From assembly GCA_914767715.1 (NCBI GenBank), contig OU612065.1, positions 24,366,001 through 24,430,000 of the forward strand: a stretch of 64,000 nt of DNA. The letters are read 5' to 3'. The notes below the pieces were generated by a model. The model was not told where the DNA came from and made no database searches. It worked only from the letters and a program-made list of their open reading frames with translations. This document shows, piece after piece, positions 43,001 through 51,107 of the stretch. Position 1 is the stretch's first letter. Each line of letters begins with the position of its first letter. The position numbers and the translations under genes were made by a program. The DNA is from Membranipora membranacea (lineage: Eukaryota > Bryozoa > Gymnolaemata > Cheilostomatida > Membraniporidae).

Positions 43001-44654
43001 CTTTGGGATTTCGGAGCTGATCGTATATACACTCTAGATTCTCGCTTTTGTCCTTCCAAAAGTCTACCTCCATGCGAGGAGTTGGGTTGAGACCATCAAT
43101 GAGGGGCTGAGCGGAGTCTCTCTTCAGCACATCTCTGATCTGGTGTGACCAATCAATGATCACAGACTCAATGGCATGAATGAGCTGTCTGTCATACCAC
43201 TCACTGAAATTTACAAACTAGAATTAGTAATTGATGTTTCAAAGTAGCCATAGGGTTTTTCATAAAACAAAGAGGCAGTGGACATCATTTGTGTAATAAT
43301 CTTTGATAGCTAGGGTTTGCGGCATATTTCATAAGTTATTGGTTTTATTTGAGCCTAAAAAGATTTAAATATAAATAACACTACAAAATAAAGATAACCA
43401 TTTGATAGCTAGGGTTGGTAACATGTTTTATAAGCAACTCCTTGGTTGCGCTTACTTTAATTTGTTTACACAAGAGTTGCTAGGCAATATGCTTTATAGC
43501 TGACTCAGCTTACAACAGTCTATTATCAAAAATTCAATTGCCAAATGAATTAGATTTAAATTAATGCAATAATTCTATTTTCTAAAGGAACAAAAGAAAA
43601 TAGCGACAGAGTTAGATGGAAATTCAATGTACAATTTTTCGACAGATACCATACCTTTCATTCCCTCTATACCTTTGATTTTTTCTAAACCTTAATATAT
43701 ATGAATCATCAATAAATGCAAACTCATGAATTTGCACTGTTTCATAATGAACTTGGGGAATTCGATAGGAAGGAACATTGCTTGCCATATTGGAGAAATC
43801 GGGTGCAGCACAACATAAGAAATACACTTACCGTCCGCCTTCATCCATATCCTGTCCAACTTTTTCAGTTCCGACTGGAAGTGGCAAGAGGGTCTTGCCG
43901 TTCACTTGGCCAGAAACGACATACACGTTACTCTTCAGTGTGTGAACGTGTCTGCGAACATCCTGGGAAACAACTGCTGGCCACTGCTCATGATTCTTCT
44001 CATTGGTTAGAAGTGGAACCAGAATCTACGTAAATAAAAATGGATATAGAGTGCATTGATATGATAGGAGCTCACTTTGTTTAGATATTTGGTTTGATTG
44101 TGGATACCAAAGTTTTATCGATGATCAAGATTCTCAACTATGCAAGGTATAGAATAAGAGCCATTTGTCGCATATACAACAATCCTTACGTGTCAGAGCA
44201 GGTGTCATGGGATCCAATTCCGCTTGAGCAGTAATTTATTATCATCTCGACTTCATTCAGTTAATTAAAACTTCAATTACGAAGTGAAACATACCTCATC
44301 GACAAAAGCGGACAGCTGCTCTAGAGGTGCATAGGAAAGATCTCCATAGTAGAATGCATTTCTGAGGTTTGCATCTTTTGAAATCAGATCTTTTGCCTTC
44401 CTCACAAAATAGCATGCTTTGTTCCTGAGGGTGGTAGGCCAGTCATATGTTACAGACAAAGCACCTCCTCCAGCAGCTTGGATGATCATAACCATGTGGT
44501 CAGCTTTCTCAAAGAATTCCATGAACATCATTTTATTCTCCTCCAAACTGTACATTTTACTGAATTTGTCACCTTTGAGCCTCAGTGTCTTAAGGACATA
44601 GTCTGCCATGAACTCAACACGAGCATCTCCGAGCTCAAGTTCTGCTGCAGCCAT
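8676..44654 (-). CDS. DNAH17: Axonemal outer-arm dynein beta heavy chain (DNAH17/9/11 class), complete
   Basis: The force-generating heavy chain of ciliary outer dynein arms, which walks on the neighbouring doublet microtubule using ATP. My model has 60 exons per transcript (61 counting an alternative pair), all with GT/AG borders and consistent phases. They sum to 13,416 nt, or 4,471 residues; human DNAH17 is about 4,460. All expected parts are present: tail, linker, AAA1-AAA6, stalk with microtubule-binding domain, and C-terminal domain. P-loops are GPAGTGKT (AAA1, about residue 1854), GNAGTGKS (AAA2, about 2135), GSAGSGKS (AAA3, about 2462) and GVGGSGKQ (AAA4, about 2807). The C terminus ends in the class-typical [16 protein letters not shown]. 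The start is the ATG at 44654, in good context (CAAGATGG); the frame is open further upstream but only from a GTG. Residue choices favour DNAH17 over DNAH9 and DNAH11, but orthology among the three needs a tree. I see no frameshift or missing key motif. Exon coordinates are in the sub-entries below. Confidence 0.95.
10296..10373. repeat. Short inverted-repeat element, family A (copy 1)
   Basis: In a dynein intron. One end reads CACTTTTATTGGAAGTC and the other AGTGCCGATAAAAAAAGTG, approximate inverted repeats, with a middle of the type TATTTCATTCCAGTAG and GAATGTTTGCCGA. Related copies are at 23245-23325, 28642-28707 and 35471-35535, all in introns of this gene. Confidence 0.6.
10694..12097 (-). 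other. DNAH17: Largest dynein intron
   Basis: A 1,404-bp intron between exons 56 and 57. No extra exon or RNA gene is recognised. An open frame at 10989-11324 (minus strand) has no family signature. Confidence 0.6.
12898..12995. repeat. Degenerate (AATGCT)n-like microsatellite
   Basis: Repeated AATGCTAATGCT-type units with many substitutions, about 98 bp, ending just before the donor of dynein exon 54 at 13003. Confidence 0.8.
15957..16046. repeat. (AATC)n microsatellite, about 22 copies
   Basis: Near-perfect tetranucleotide array in the intron between dynein exons 49 and 50, about 50 bp from the exon 49 donor at 16099. Its near-perfect state suggests it is young or length-variable. Confidence 0.95.
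17196..17267. repeat. Short inverted-repeat element, family D (copy 3)
   Basis: In the intron before dynein exon 48. It contains CTAACATTAACTACCCCTCT, CTAGCTAAAATCAG, GCTAGCTAATATTAAATC and ACTAGCTCAACTAAAC. These are the motifs of the 1045-1170 and 3499-3600 copies on the opposite strand. Confidence 0.45.
17915..18024. repeat. Terminal-inverted-repeat element, family C (copy 1)
   Basis: In the intron between dynein exons 46 and 47. The left end is TAGATCAATTCTGATCCAA followed by TTTGCCTGCATT; the right end is GCATGCAAAGTGGATCAT then ACTTGATCTA. The two ends are approximate inverted copies. The same ends occur at 23840-23920, 39875-39965 and 58441-58530. Confidence 0.65.
19971..20140 (-). 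other. DNAH17: Alternative dynein exon 44a (microtubule-binding domain, version A)
   Basis: The downstream copy in transcript order; 170 bp with acceptor GTGTTAG before GTGGAC and donor AC/GTAAGTAG. The peptide begins [20 protein letters not shown] and ends [13 protein letters not shown]. In other beta heavy chains the matching segment forms the later helices of the microtubule-binding domain, leading into coiled coil 2. Joining it after copy B would shift the frame and give a stop after five codons, so one transcript can use only one copy. Confidence 0.92.
20262..20353. repeat. 9-bp minisatellite (AAATGATCC)n, about 10 copies
   Basis: A perfect array of a 9-bp unit in the 633-bp intron that separates the two alternative microtubule-binding-domain exons. 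The right-hand unit runs directly into unique sequence. Confidence 0.95.
20774..20943 (-). other. DNAH17: Alternative dynein exon 44b (microtubule-binding domain, version B)
   Basis: The upstream copy in transcript order; 170 bp, 56 full codons plus two bases, about residues 3201-3257. The acceptor is TTAACAG before GTC and the donor is GC/GTAAGTAAC. It enters in phase 0 and leaves in phase 2, exactly as copy A does. The peptide begins [20 protein letters not shown] and ends [13 protein letters not shown]. Compared with copy A it differs at 14 of 56 residues, including Pro to Ser and Cys to Ser in the PDAC/SDAS stretch. No stop or frameshift is present, so it looks functional. Confidence 0.9.
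23245..23325. repeat. Short inverted-repeat element, family A (copy 2)
   Basis: In the intron between dynein exons 39 and 40. The ends are CACTTTTATCGGCAGTC and AGTGCCAAAAAAAGG, with GAAATGTTTTCCAATT near the right end. Confidence 0.55.
23840..23920. repeat. Terminal-inverted-repeat element, family C (copy 2, decayed)
   Basis: In the intron before dynein exon 39. The right end GAATGTAGGTAAACTGGATC resembles the other copies; the left end is degraded. A GGGGGCAACTC core is shared with the 17915 and 58441 copies. Confidence 0.45.
26730..26753. repeat. (AT)n microsatellite
   Basis: Uninterrupted TA dinucleotide run in the intron before dynein exon 34, directly next to a family B element. Confidence 0.9.
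26755..26806. repeat. Short element, family B (copy 2)
   Basis: Contains TTTTATTTGGCAGACAATAT, then CATCATCTTTTCCATAACG and TGCCAAATAA. The ends are inverted copies (TTATTTGGCA and TGCCAAATAA). Confidence 0.55.
27000..27014. repeat. Poly-G run
   Basis: About 14 consecutive G in a dynein intron. Such runs are often length-variable or prone to assembly error. Confidence 0.8.
27366..27715. repeat. Diverged intronic tandem duplication
   Basis: Two units in the intron between dynein exons 32 and 33. Each has GCTCATCGTTATTCT, then AAGCTCC/AAGCTTC and ATAAAACAAT. Each ends with GACCACATAGCAAGGTGTTA. The first unit spans about 27376-27545 and the second about 27602-27695, so the middle differs in length. 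Confidence 0.7.
28642..28707. repeat. Short inverted-repeat element, family A (copy 3)
   Basis: In the intron between dynein exons 30 and 31. The ends are CACTTTTATTGGCAGTC and TAGGCCGAAAAAAAGAGG, with CATTCCAGTAGCGGAATG inside. Confidence 0.6.
29023..29095. repeat. Short element, family B (copy 3)
   Basis: Contains CACTTTTCATTTGGCAAACA, GTATCATCCAGAACGG and TTGCTAAAGAAATTGAGAC, in the intron between dynein exons 29 and 30. Confidence 0.5.
30261..30318. repeat. Short element, family B (copy 4, truncated)
   Basis: Contains ATTTTATTTGGCAGATAATA, TCATCCTGTTTTCCATAAG and AAATTAAGGCAAAAG. The TGCCAAA end has been lost by a small deletion. It lies in the intron between dynein exons 27 and 28. Confidence 0.5.
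31087..35375 (-). other. DNAH17: Dynein exons 19-26: linker region
   Basis: Exons: 35375-35085, 34237-34064, 33773-33540, 33298-33035, 32759-32628, 32385-32167, 31897-31742, 31452-31087. They encode the DHC_N2 linker, the mechanical lever that sweeps across the AAA ring. Well conserved stretches include [20 protein letters not shown] (exon 21), [20 protein letters not shown] (exon 22), [16 protein letters not shown] (exon 23) and [17 protein letters not shown] (exon 26). Confidence 0.9.
34813..34858. repeat. Perfect 17-bp hairpin
   Basis: TGTTTCAACCATAGCCA and its exact reverse complement are separated by 12 bp, in the intron between dynein exons 19 and 20. It may be a miniature foldback element or a structured intron segment. 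Confidence 0.75.
35471..35535. repeat. Short inverted-repeat element, family A (copy 4)
   Basis: In the intron between dynein exons 18 and 19. The left part is ACAATTTTATTGGCAGTCAT, followed by GTGAAATGTTTTCCAAG and GTTCCGAATAAAAGGGG. Confidence 0.5.
38876..38912. repeat. (AAAT)n microsatellite
   Basis: About nine AAAT units with one substitution, just 3' of dynein exon 11 on the transcript strand. Confidence 0.85.
39875..39965. repeat. Terminal-inverted-repeat element, family C (copy 3)
   Basis: In the intron between dynein exons 8 and 9. It starts TAGATCAAGTTTGCCTACAT and ends GAATGCAGGAAAACTGGACC then AAACTAGGTCTA. The ends are approximate inverted repeats. Confidence 0.65.
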
Positions 44655-45426
44655 CTTGTGGCAGGTTTGATTTTCACCACAGCTCTCAAAAGGGTGAATA
44701 GGATTTTTCACTAGAATATGTTATTCTGTAAAAAAGCAACTTTCCTCCATGCAGAAAGATTTGCTTTGTTGTATGTTGGCAGGGAGATATATAACGCAAA
44801 CTCACGTTTTGTCTCATTCGCCTAAAGTAAGTAATATGATTGGTCTTTCAGTGTGACCTACATATCACTTCTCTCTCGCCTTCTGCGCCATCAACGCCAT
44901 TACCCGCGACAGCCGAACATATTCGAGAAAACAGGTAAATCTCATCATATCTCGTCTTAGATACATGCCTTTCACAGGGTAGCTATGGACCAGATTGTGA
45001 AGAATATCCAGCTTTACCAAAACACATGTGAACCAATGCCTTATGTTATGGAACGGTTGATATTATCTAGTTTGAACATGATGAGCTGTCTGAGCATGAT
45101 GGCAGTATTGTTGGTATGTTTAATGCGGCAATATGTGACCTTGCAACTCCAAAGTGTAGCTTGAATGAAACACTCATGCCTTTTTGTTCTGATAACATAA
45201 CCTTTAACCCTTGGAATGTTAATTGGCGGGAACTGGGCAAGCAGACAACAGGAGAAGACAATCACTTAACAGCAAAGTGTTTTCCTTAATACATTTTCCG
45301 TCAACTAAGTGTTGCACGTTTATGACAGTGATGGAATATCGATCAACAGCCAATTATCAGCGCCTACCCTATTACATAACCATAATACTTTATAATTTTT
45401 ACTTCAGGATCAGACAAGGGGTCTAG
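44655..45426. promoter_or_regulatory. Divergent intergenic region between dynein and BANP start codons
   Basis: About 770 bp separate the two start codons, which face away from each other, so this stretch must hold both promoters and 5' untranslated regions and may act as one bidirectional promoter. The part at 44870-44940 is locally richer in C and G (CGCC, GCGCC, CCCGCGAC). I find no full TCTCGCGAGA element (the reported BANP site) and no convincing RFX X-box. The function is inferred from position only. Confidence 0.5.
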
Positions 45427-48400
45427 ATGATGTCAGACGGGCATTTAGAGGCTCCATCAGACTGTGTGGTGCTCTTTGATCATCAGGATAGTATTCAACA
45501 AGCTGCTGCAGCTGTTGGTGAGTAAGAAAAGAATGATAGCATCTACATGAAAACTTGAGTGTATTATCTGTAAAGGATCTTCCTGACCTATGACTACTTT
45601 AACTGACAACCGAAGTTCACCACGATATACAGAAATTTCATGATAAAATAATAACCCAAGTTCTGGTTATAGCTATAAAATATTGCCTGATTTTAAGCTG
45701 AGTTAGTTCCATCTGATGTCGAGTCTGATCGTATAGAACCTCCTGCCAAGAGAGCCAGAGAAGATGAAGTATTCACGGAGACAATTACGATTGACTGGAA
45801 TGATGACAATGTCAAGGTAAACCTAAACTTCCTCAGTAAAAAGTCTTCTGATATATTGCTATTTCACCACTTTACAGGATAATGTTGCCAAAGGTTCACA
45901 CCTTTTGTGTTACAATTGACTGGAATGATGTCAATGTAAACCTAAATATCCTTTATGTATATGAATGAATATAAATGGTTTTCTTACCTATCCAGACTTT
46001 CTGTGTTACAAATCTCACAAAGCTTTTCGGCAATTCAACCGCCTTCCACTTTGAGATATCTCCTCCGTCCAGGAGGCTGTCGGGAGAGGGCAGGAGTAGA
46101 CTAAGAGATATCTATACCATTTCCAACAGTCAACAATGTACTATATGTAAATATATGTTTTGTAGCAAACATTGTATAATGTAAACAGAGCCCTGTCATT
46201 AAGATTGGAAGAACTGGAGAATAAATATGAGATGTTACTGAGAACAGTGGGACAGCTCTCAAAGAAAGTGCAGCAAGTTGAAGAAAAAGCGTAAGTTCTG
46301 CCATCATATGATCTCCTACACACAATTTAAAACAATTTAATAGCTATTGTACTTTCTTCTGCTAGCCTAGGTGTTGACGCTAGTTCTCAAATTTGTGTAG
46401 GTGGTAGAATATATGTTTAATATGTTCATCGGAAGTTGAGCTTTCTTTTGCAGAGTTCCGGTGACTATGCGGGGACGTGGTACTCCTGTAGTAGTAGGAT
46501 TACCTCAGTCAGCGGCCTCAGGTGTACCTCCTATTAAAAACGCCGGTATAGCACCTGGTAGTAACGTACAACTGATCACACTCAACACTGAAGGTTTGTT
46601 GGACTTGTCAATCTCTTATTTGTGCGGTAATGAAATCATCAAAAAAGTTTCAGAACCTTTGCAGAGTTTGTAAAACTTGACTTAATGGCTCCAGAATTTT
46701 TAAATGTGTTGATCATTCAATGCAATACTTGAATACTGTATGGTGCTGTTTATCCCAAGCCCCCTGGTTGAATATCGTATCTTTGTAAAATCGGTAGTTG
46801 TCCACCAAATGTAAAGGAGGACATAACTTCAAATTGTCACCCAACACTTACCGTTTTCATTTCAGATGATTTTCCAACTGGTGTCTGGCTTGGAGATGAG
46901 AATAACCCAGAGCTTAGAGTACGAGTAGCAGTTACACCTAGTGACTTACTGCATATTCACTCAAACTGTCGAACGCCTGAGAAAATGGCCCTTACACTGC
47001 TGGACTATCTGTTTGATAGAGATACTCAAGCTATTTCTAATCTCTCTGGGACAGGGAAGCATGGGAAGAAGCAACTTGACCCTCTAAAAATATATGGTAT
47101 AAGGTGTAAGTAATATAACTGTTTTCAACATACTCACATATAATGTACAATTTTATTCCTTTGAATTATTCTTTATCATTTTAGATTCTGATGTCATTTG
47201 GTTATGTTCTGGCAATAAGTGCAAACCATTTCATTACAGATGTCCTATGGATAGCAGTAAAGTTTTATATTATTTTATAATTGTATATTGTAGTATATTA
47301 AGTTTTTGTGTATATATATATATATAGCATATATGTTTTAATGTTACCAAAATATAGAATATCTTAAGAAATGTTGACTGCTTCTTTTTCAGGTCACCTT
47401 ATTCACCGTTTTGGAATCTCAGACCCAGTGTGGCATAGAATTAGACTAAACATAGACAGTAAATGTAGAACAGCATATAGGCGTAAAATTAAAGGACAGT
47501 CTATGGCTGTCAAGGGATTCAAGGATGACGACAAAGATGTCAATGAGTATATCACGTACACAACAACCGGTATTCATGATGATGACGGGGAACTTAGTAT
47601 TCAAGAGGTGGGTACACTGTTCTGATAAATATTTGCTGGAATTTGAAAGTGGTTTGTCATCGATCAATTGATTATGCAATGGGTAAAGTTGATAGTAGGT
47701 ACTGTATTTGTAACTCTAACTCGACATGAGGTGCTTTCCTAAAAGGTAGATAGAAAGTTAACCGTCGTGGAAACCATGATGATGGTATTCAATCCCTTTT
47801 CTATATTGACTATCACAAGATTTTGTTATAATCTTGACCCATTTTGTAGGGTGTCAGCTTGGATGGGAATGGAGGTCTACAGATAATTCATGCCACAGAA
47901 GAACAACTAGCACAGCTTCAACAATCACATCAAATACATATTCTAGATGATGGACAGGTAGGTTTGTATTAAAGGCTAATCTAATCCTGCTTCCATTTTG
48001 CTTCGTACCTTCCCTCATATCCTGTCTTGACAAGCTTTGATAAAATTTGCCAAGACATGCTTCTATTGTTGTAACTGTGCTTACGAAAAGATTTAACCTG
48101 CAGAGTTGAAATATGTATCGTTTCTGTTCCACGAATATAACTGCTCATCATCTATCAGATCATTGTATTTCATCGATGATCAAAGTAAGGATGATTTGAT
48201 TCAGGTACCTGCTGAGTTACTGCAGCAGTTACAGAGTCAGCCTGGTACAGTGGTAGCTACTTCAGCTGCTGATAGTGATGGTAGGATACAAATCTCTGTG
48301 AGCGGGTTAGAAGGCACTGCTGGAGTGGTTAGCCATCCGACAGTGGAATATGATGATCCTAGTGACCAACTACAGGTATGATTATCTTTGTTCATTTAAA

Positions 48401-48750
48401 GTCCCATTGAATTATCTTCAGAGTAGGCATTTATTACAACACCTTATTGAGGTTCCCATCTAAGAATTTTATGAATAAAAGGAAATAATAACTTGTTGAC
48501 CTCATAAATTTGTTGTTACCACAGGGTGTGTGCTACTGCATTTAATTTAATTGCTGAGGACTAAAACCGAGTTCTATCTTCTTACTCGTCTGATACTCTC
48601 TTACCTGAAGAATTGTGGTATTGTGTATAATTTGTTATCAAAGTATGGAAATAATCAGTATTGCTTTTTATATTTTTCCAGGTTCATGAACATGAAATTG
48701 GTGAAGATGGAACTGATGTTGTCAGTGCTGTTGCAAACCATCTATCATGA
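45427..48750 (+). CDS. BANP: BANP, BEN-domain nuclear transcription factor, nine exons
   Basis: Exons: 45427-45517, 45707-45816, 46166-46290, 46454-46593, 46866-47105, 47393-47607, 47850-47957, 48205-48375, 48682-48750. All are in phase and give 422 residues. BANP (also called SMAR1) is a nuclear protein; in vertebrates it binds CGCG-containing promoter elements and activates housekeeping genes. Exon 3 encodes a short coiled coil (ALSLRLEELENKYEMLLRT). Exons 5-6 encode the BEN domain (about residues 156-300), with near-identity to BANP in MALTLLDYLF, ISNLSGTGKHGKKQLDPLKI, YGIRCHL and IDSKCRTAYRRKIKGQS. The junction TGT-CAC fixes the exon 5 donor at 47105. The C-terminal part is Gln-rich and acidic, like the activation region of BANP. 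A TAG immediately precedes the start ATG in frame. A possible poly(A) signal ATTAAA lies near 48816. Confidence 0.92.
45905..45955 (+). repeat. Partial duplicate of BANP exon 2 end with its splice donor
   Basis: TTGACTGGAATGATGTCAAT followed by GTAAACCTAAATATCCT repeats, with few changes, the end of exon 2 (TTGACTGGAATGATGACAAT) and the intron start GTAAACCTAAACTTCCT about 120 bp upstream. It lies inside intron 2 and has lost the AAG before the donor. Confidence 0.75.
47303..47326. repeat. (AT)n microsatellite
   Basis: TA dinucleotide run in BANP intron 5. Confidence 0.85.
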
Positions 48751-49545
48751 TTACTGGATACAGGCCTCGTTTCTTTCAAAGTGGCACCTGCAATAGTATT
48801 GTATTTTGACTCAAGATTAAATACCAAATTCCTGAACTCGTAAGGACATTTGCCAGTTTTCATTTACTTAGAATTCAGCTCTGATAGTCATTCCATTTAT
48901 ACACAGACAGTACAATAACATGCGCTCATCCATGGGCGATAAAGAATTGTGGATAATTATAGCAATTTTTCTTATACCAAAGATCATGCATGTAGCGACA
49001 GGCAGAACTAACTGGAGTGCCCAGTGTATATGGATATAATAAAAAAATATACAAAAAATTAACCTCACGATATTGTTGCTGACATGAAAATTCTTCACAC
49101 AGTTTTAGTTTGATAAACTATGATTCATACAGGATGTGTCTAAATCTGCCCCTTCAGATGGCATATGAAGATAGTTTGCAATAAGCTCACAAAGGCAGTT
49201 TCTGTTCTAGCTATCTATTTGGAGGTAATACTTTGCTGGATTTTATGAAAACGGATTTATTTATTTATTTATTTATAGAGGTTTTCTTAGAAGTGTACAG
49301 ATAACAAAAAGTATTCTATTATAGGTAACTTGTTGACCTCTGAAGACAGCAAAAAAAAACATATTACGTTTACTACCAAAGTTAAACACAGAGTTAATTA
49401 TAATTAATAACATGTGGCATTACATACTGGTTATGAGGTAACAAAAGTATTGAAGAATAATAAGATCGGATAATAGTGTTGCAGTTAGGGAGCTGATTAG
49501 CCGAAGAATTAACGGTTTGGAAAATAAGAAATATATGAAAGAATG

Positions 49546-49854
49546 CTAAAGATATAAATCTATGAGTTTACTGTATGATGTTCCTGTTAAATCATAAGTC
49601 AGAAGAGTTTTAGCTGATTTATCTTTAAGTGGATATTGGTGAAGTAAGTTTAAAAGGGCTGATTTTCCAAAATTTGTTCGGAATGAGGGTTTAATAATAG
49701 TGCAGTTGCTTCTCAGACAACGCTGATGCTTTCGGGACTTTTGAACTAGATTAAGGATATGCTTAGAAGCTTTGTTTTTTGCAACTTTTTTATGTGTAAA
49801 ATTATGAAATAGGTATTGTTGCCTACTTAGTAGTGTGGGTAAATTTAAAAGCAA
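49546..49854 (-). pseudogene. Possible tail of a decayed non-LTR retroelement
   Basis: A 102-codon open frame on the minus strand, basic and His/Lys/Arg-rich, ending in a stretch like FRTNFGKSALLNLLHQYP. It loosely resembles the region after the reverse transcriptase in some LINE elements. No catalytic motif is visible, and the upstream minus-strand sequence to about 50040 is interrupted by stops. It could equally be a chance frame. Confidence 0.25.
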
Positions 49855-50557
49855 TCTACCAGTTGTGACAGAAAATTTCTTGGGAGCAGATACAATAATT
49901 AATAATTAATTAATGAGTTACATAGCTGTTACATTTTTCCATAATATGTTTGTTGGTATATCTACACATAGTTTTGTAAAAATTGTCACCCCATGTATGA
50001 AGAAAACACAACTTTGCACAAACATATTAGTCCGAAGGTATAGGTTGGCTTTGTGACTGTCACAGACATAATTGTTAAATATCAATGTTTCATCATAGGA
50101 ATGAAATACTTTGTGTCAATGATTTCCTGGTATTTCCTACCTCCAAATGAACAAGGTCACAGATATTGATGGATTAAAATTAAAGAACATAAGAAGTGCT
50201 GAGGACTGTGCAGCCCTCTGGGTATCTTGGATATTTCTCAACCACTGTCAAGACTAGCTGACCAAATAGCTGTAAAACATATTCAGCTGATCACACAAGT
50301 CTATGATCAGTCCTGTGTCAACTTCCACAGTCCCCATTTGAGGTTTATAGATGGGACATTCATCGGATCATTCACTTCAGTGGTTCTTACAAGTTGTTTA
50401 GTTTGACTTTAAGTTAGTGTTATAGGGCAATGAAATCCAATAACTAATAATTAAAGTTTATTCATGCGACTTGGTGTCCTCTGTTTCCTGAGGAGACTCC
50501 TTGAGCGACTGTGACCAAAGGTATCTGGATTTACAAGCATGTATACTTTGCAAATAT

Positions 50558-50583
50558 CTGTCTTGACAAGCTTGTCAAGACAG
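50558..50583. repeat. Perfect 26-bp palindrome
   Basis: CTGTCTTGACAAG followed directly by its exact reverse complement. A related half-site CTGTCTTGACAAGCTT with a looser second half occurs near 48021 in a BANP intron. Confidence 0.8.
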
Positions 50584-51107
50584 GCTACAAAATATCAAAT
50601 TCCATGATTAGCCACCCATAACATTGATTGATTGATCATGGAATAGACATTAGCAAAGTTTACATGCATCTAGGTACCTATCTATACCCCATGATATTCT
50701 GACATCGGATTCCATTGCTTTGTTGGTAAGCTGCGGTATTGGATCATTACACCCCATGGATTGAAGACCCTTCCTGAGTTGATGTTGAGTAGGATGTAGG
50801 CCTATTGCATTGACAATATGAGTGAACATATAATGGCACCTGACTGTGTGGCTTGTCATCCTTGTTAATTATCCGGCTTTTTAGAAATATGAAAATAATT
50901 ATCAAGGACCCAAATGGGTTGTCAAGGCAGGTTTTAACGCATGCAGTTTTGTTATACTTAGATATGCTATATATTTTGTTGTTGTCTGCAATTGATTTCT
51001 CTCAGGACAGCAACAAACTTGCCTATGGTATGCAACTAAATAAACTACTATCAATGCGTTGAGTGGGGCAAAACTGTCTATTTTAGAGTGTCATCCGCTG
51101 TGCAGCA

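Larger units (their letters stand above)
35672..44654 (-). other. DNAH17: Dynein exons 1-18: N-terminal tail
   Basis: Exons in transcript order: 44654-44295, 44025-43832, 43203-43002, 42774-42619, 42368-42228, 41942-41706, 41327-41205, 40198-40037, 39734-39552, 39357-39206, 39076-38950, 38626-38371, 38122-37875, 37609-37421, 37193-36983, 36714-36524, 36232-36063, 35876-35672. Together they encode about 1,170 residues. The region is the DHC_N1 tail, which anchors the heavy chain to the docking complex, intermediate chains and partner heavy chains. Recognisable stretches include [20 protein letters not shown] (exon 3), the [16 protein letters not shown] segment (exon 8) and [15 protein letters not shown] (exon 17). 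Exon 5 ([16 protein letters not shown] onward) is short and easy to miss. Confidence 0.88.
48751..51107. other. Intergenic region between BANP and synaptojanin
   Basis: No gene recognised. The left part should hold the BANP 3' end and the right part the synaptojanin promoter. An ATTTATTT array lies near 49255-49275. The region 49546-50040 may be a decayed retroelement, and a perfect 26-bp palindrome is at 50558-50583. Confidence 0.5.

Noticed and set aside
43716-44033. 105-codon plus-strand frame
   Set aside because: Antisense to dynein exon 2, whose minus-strand reading matches the family; the plus frame is a shadow.
44655-44711. Longer N terminus of the dynein protein
   Set aside because: The upstream open frame begins with GTG, not ATG; the first ATG in frame is at 44654 and has a good context.
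44655-45426. BANP autoregulatory site or RFX X-box in the shared promoter
   Set aside because: No full TCTCGCGAGA was found. The best X-box-like string (GTAGCTATGGACCA near 44981) matches too few positions.
48168-48186. Micro-exon in BANP between exons 7 and 8
   Set aside because: The acceptor-to-donor piece is not a multiple of three and its required frame contains a stop.
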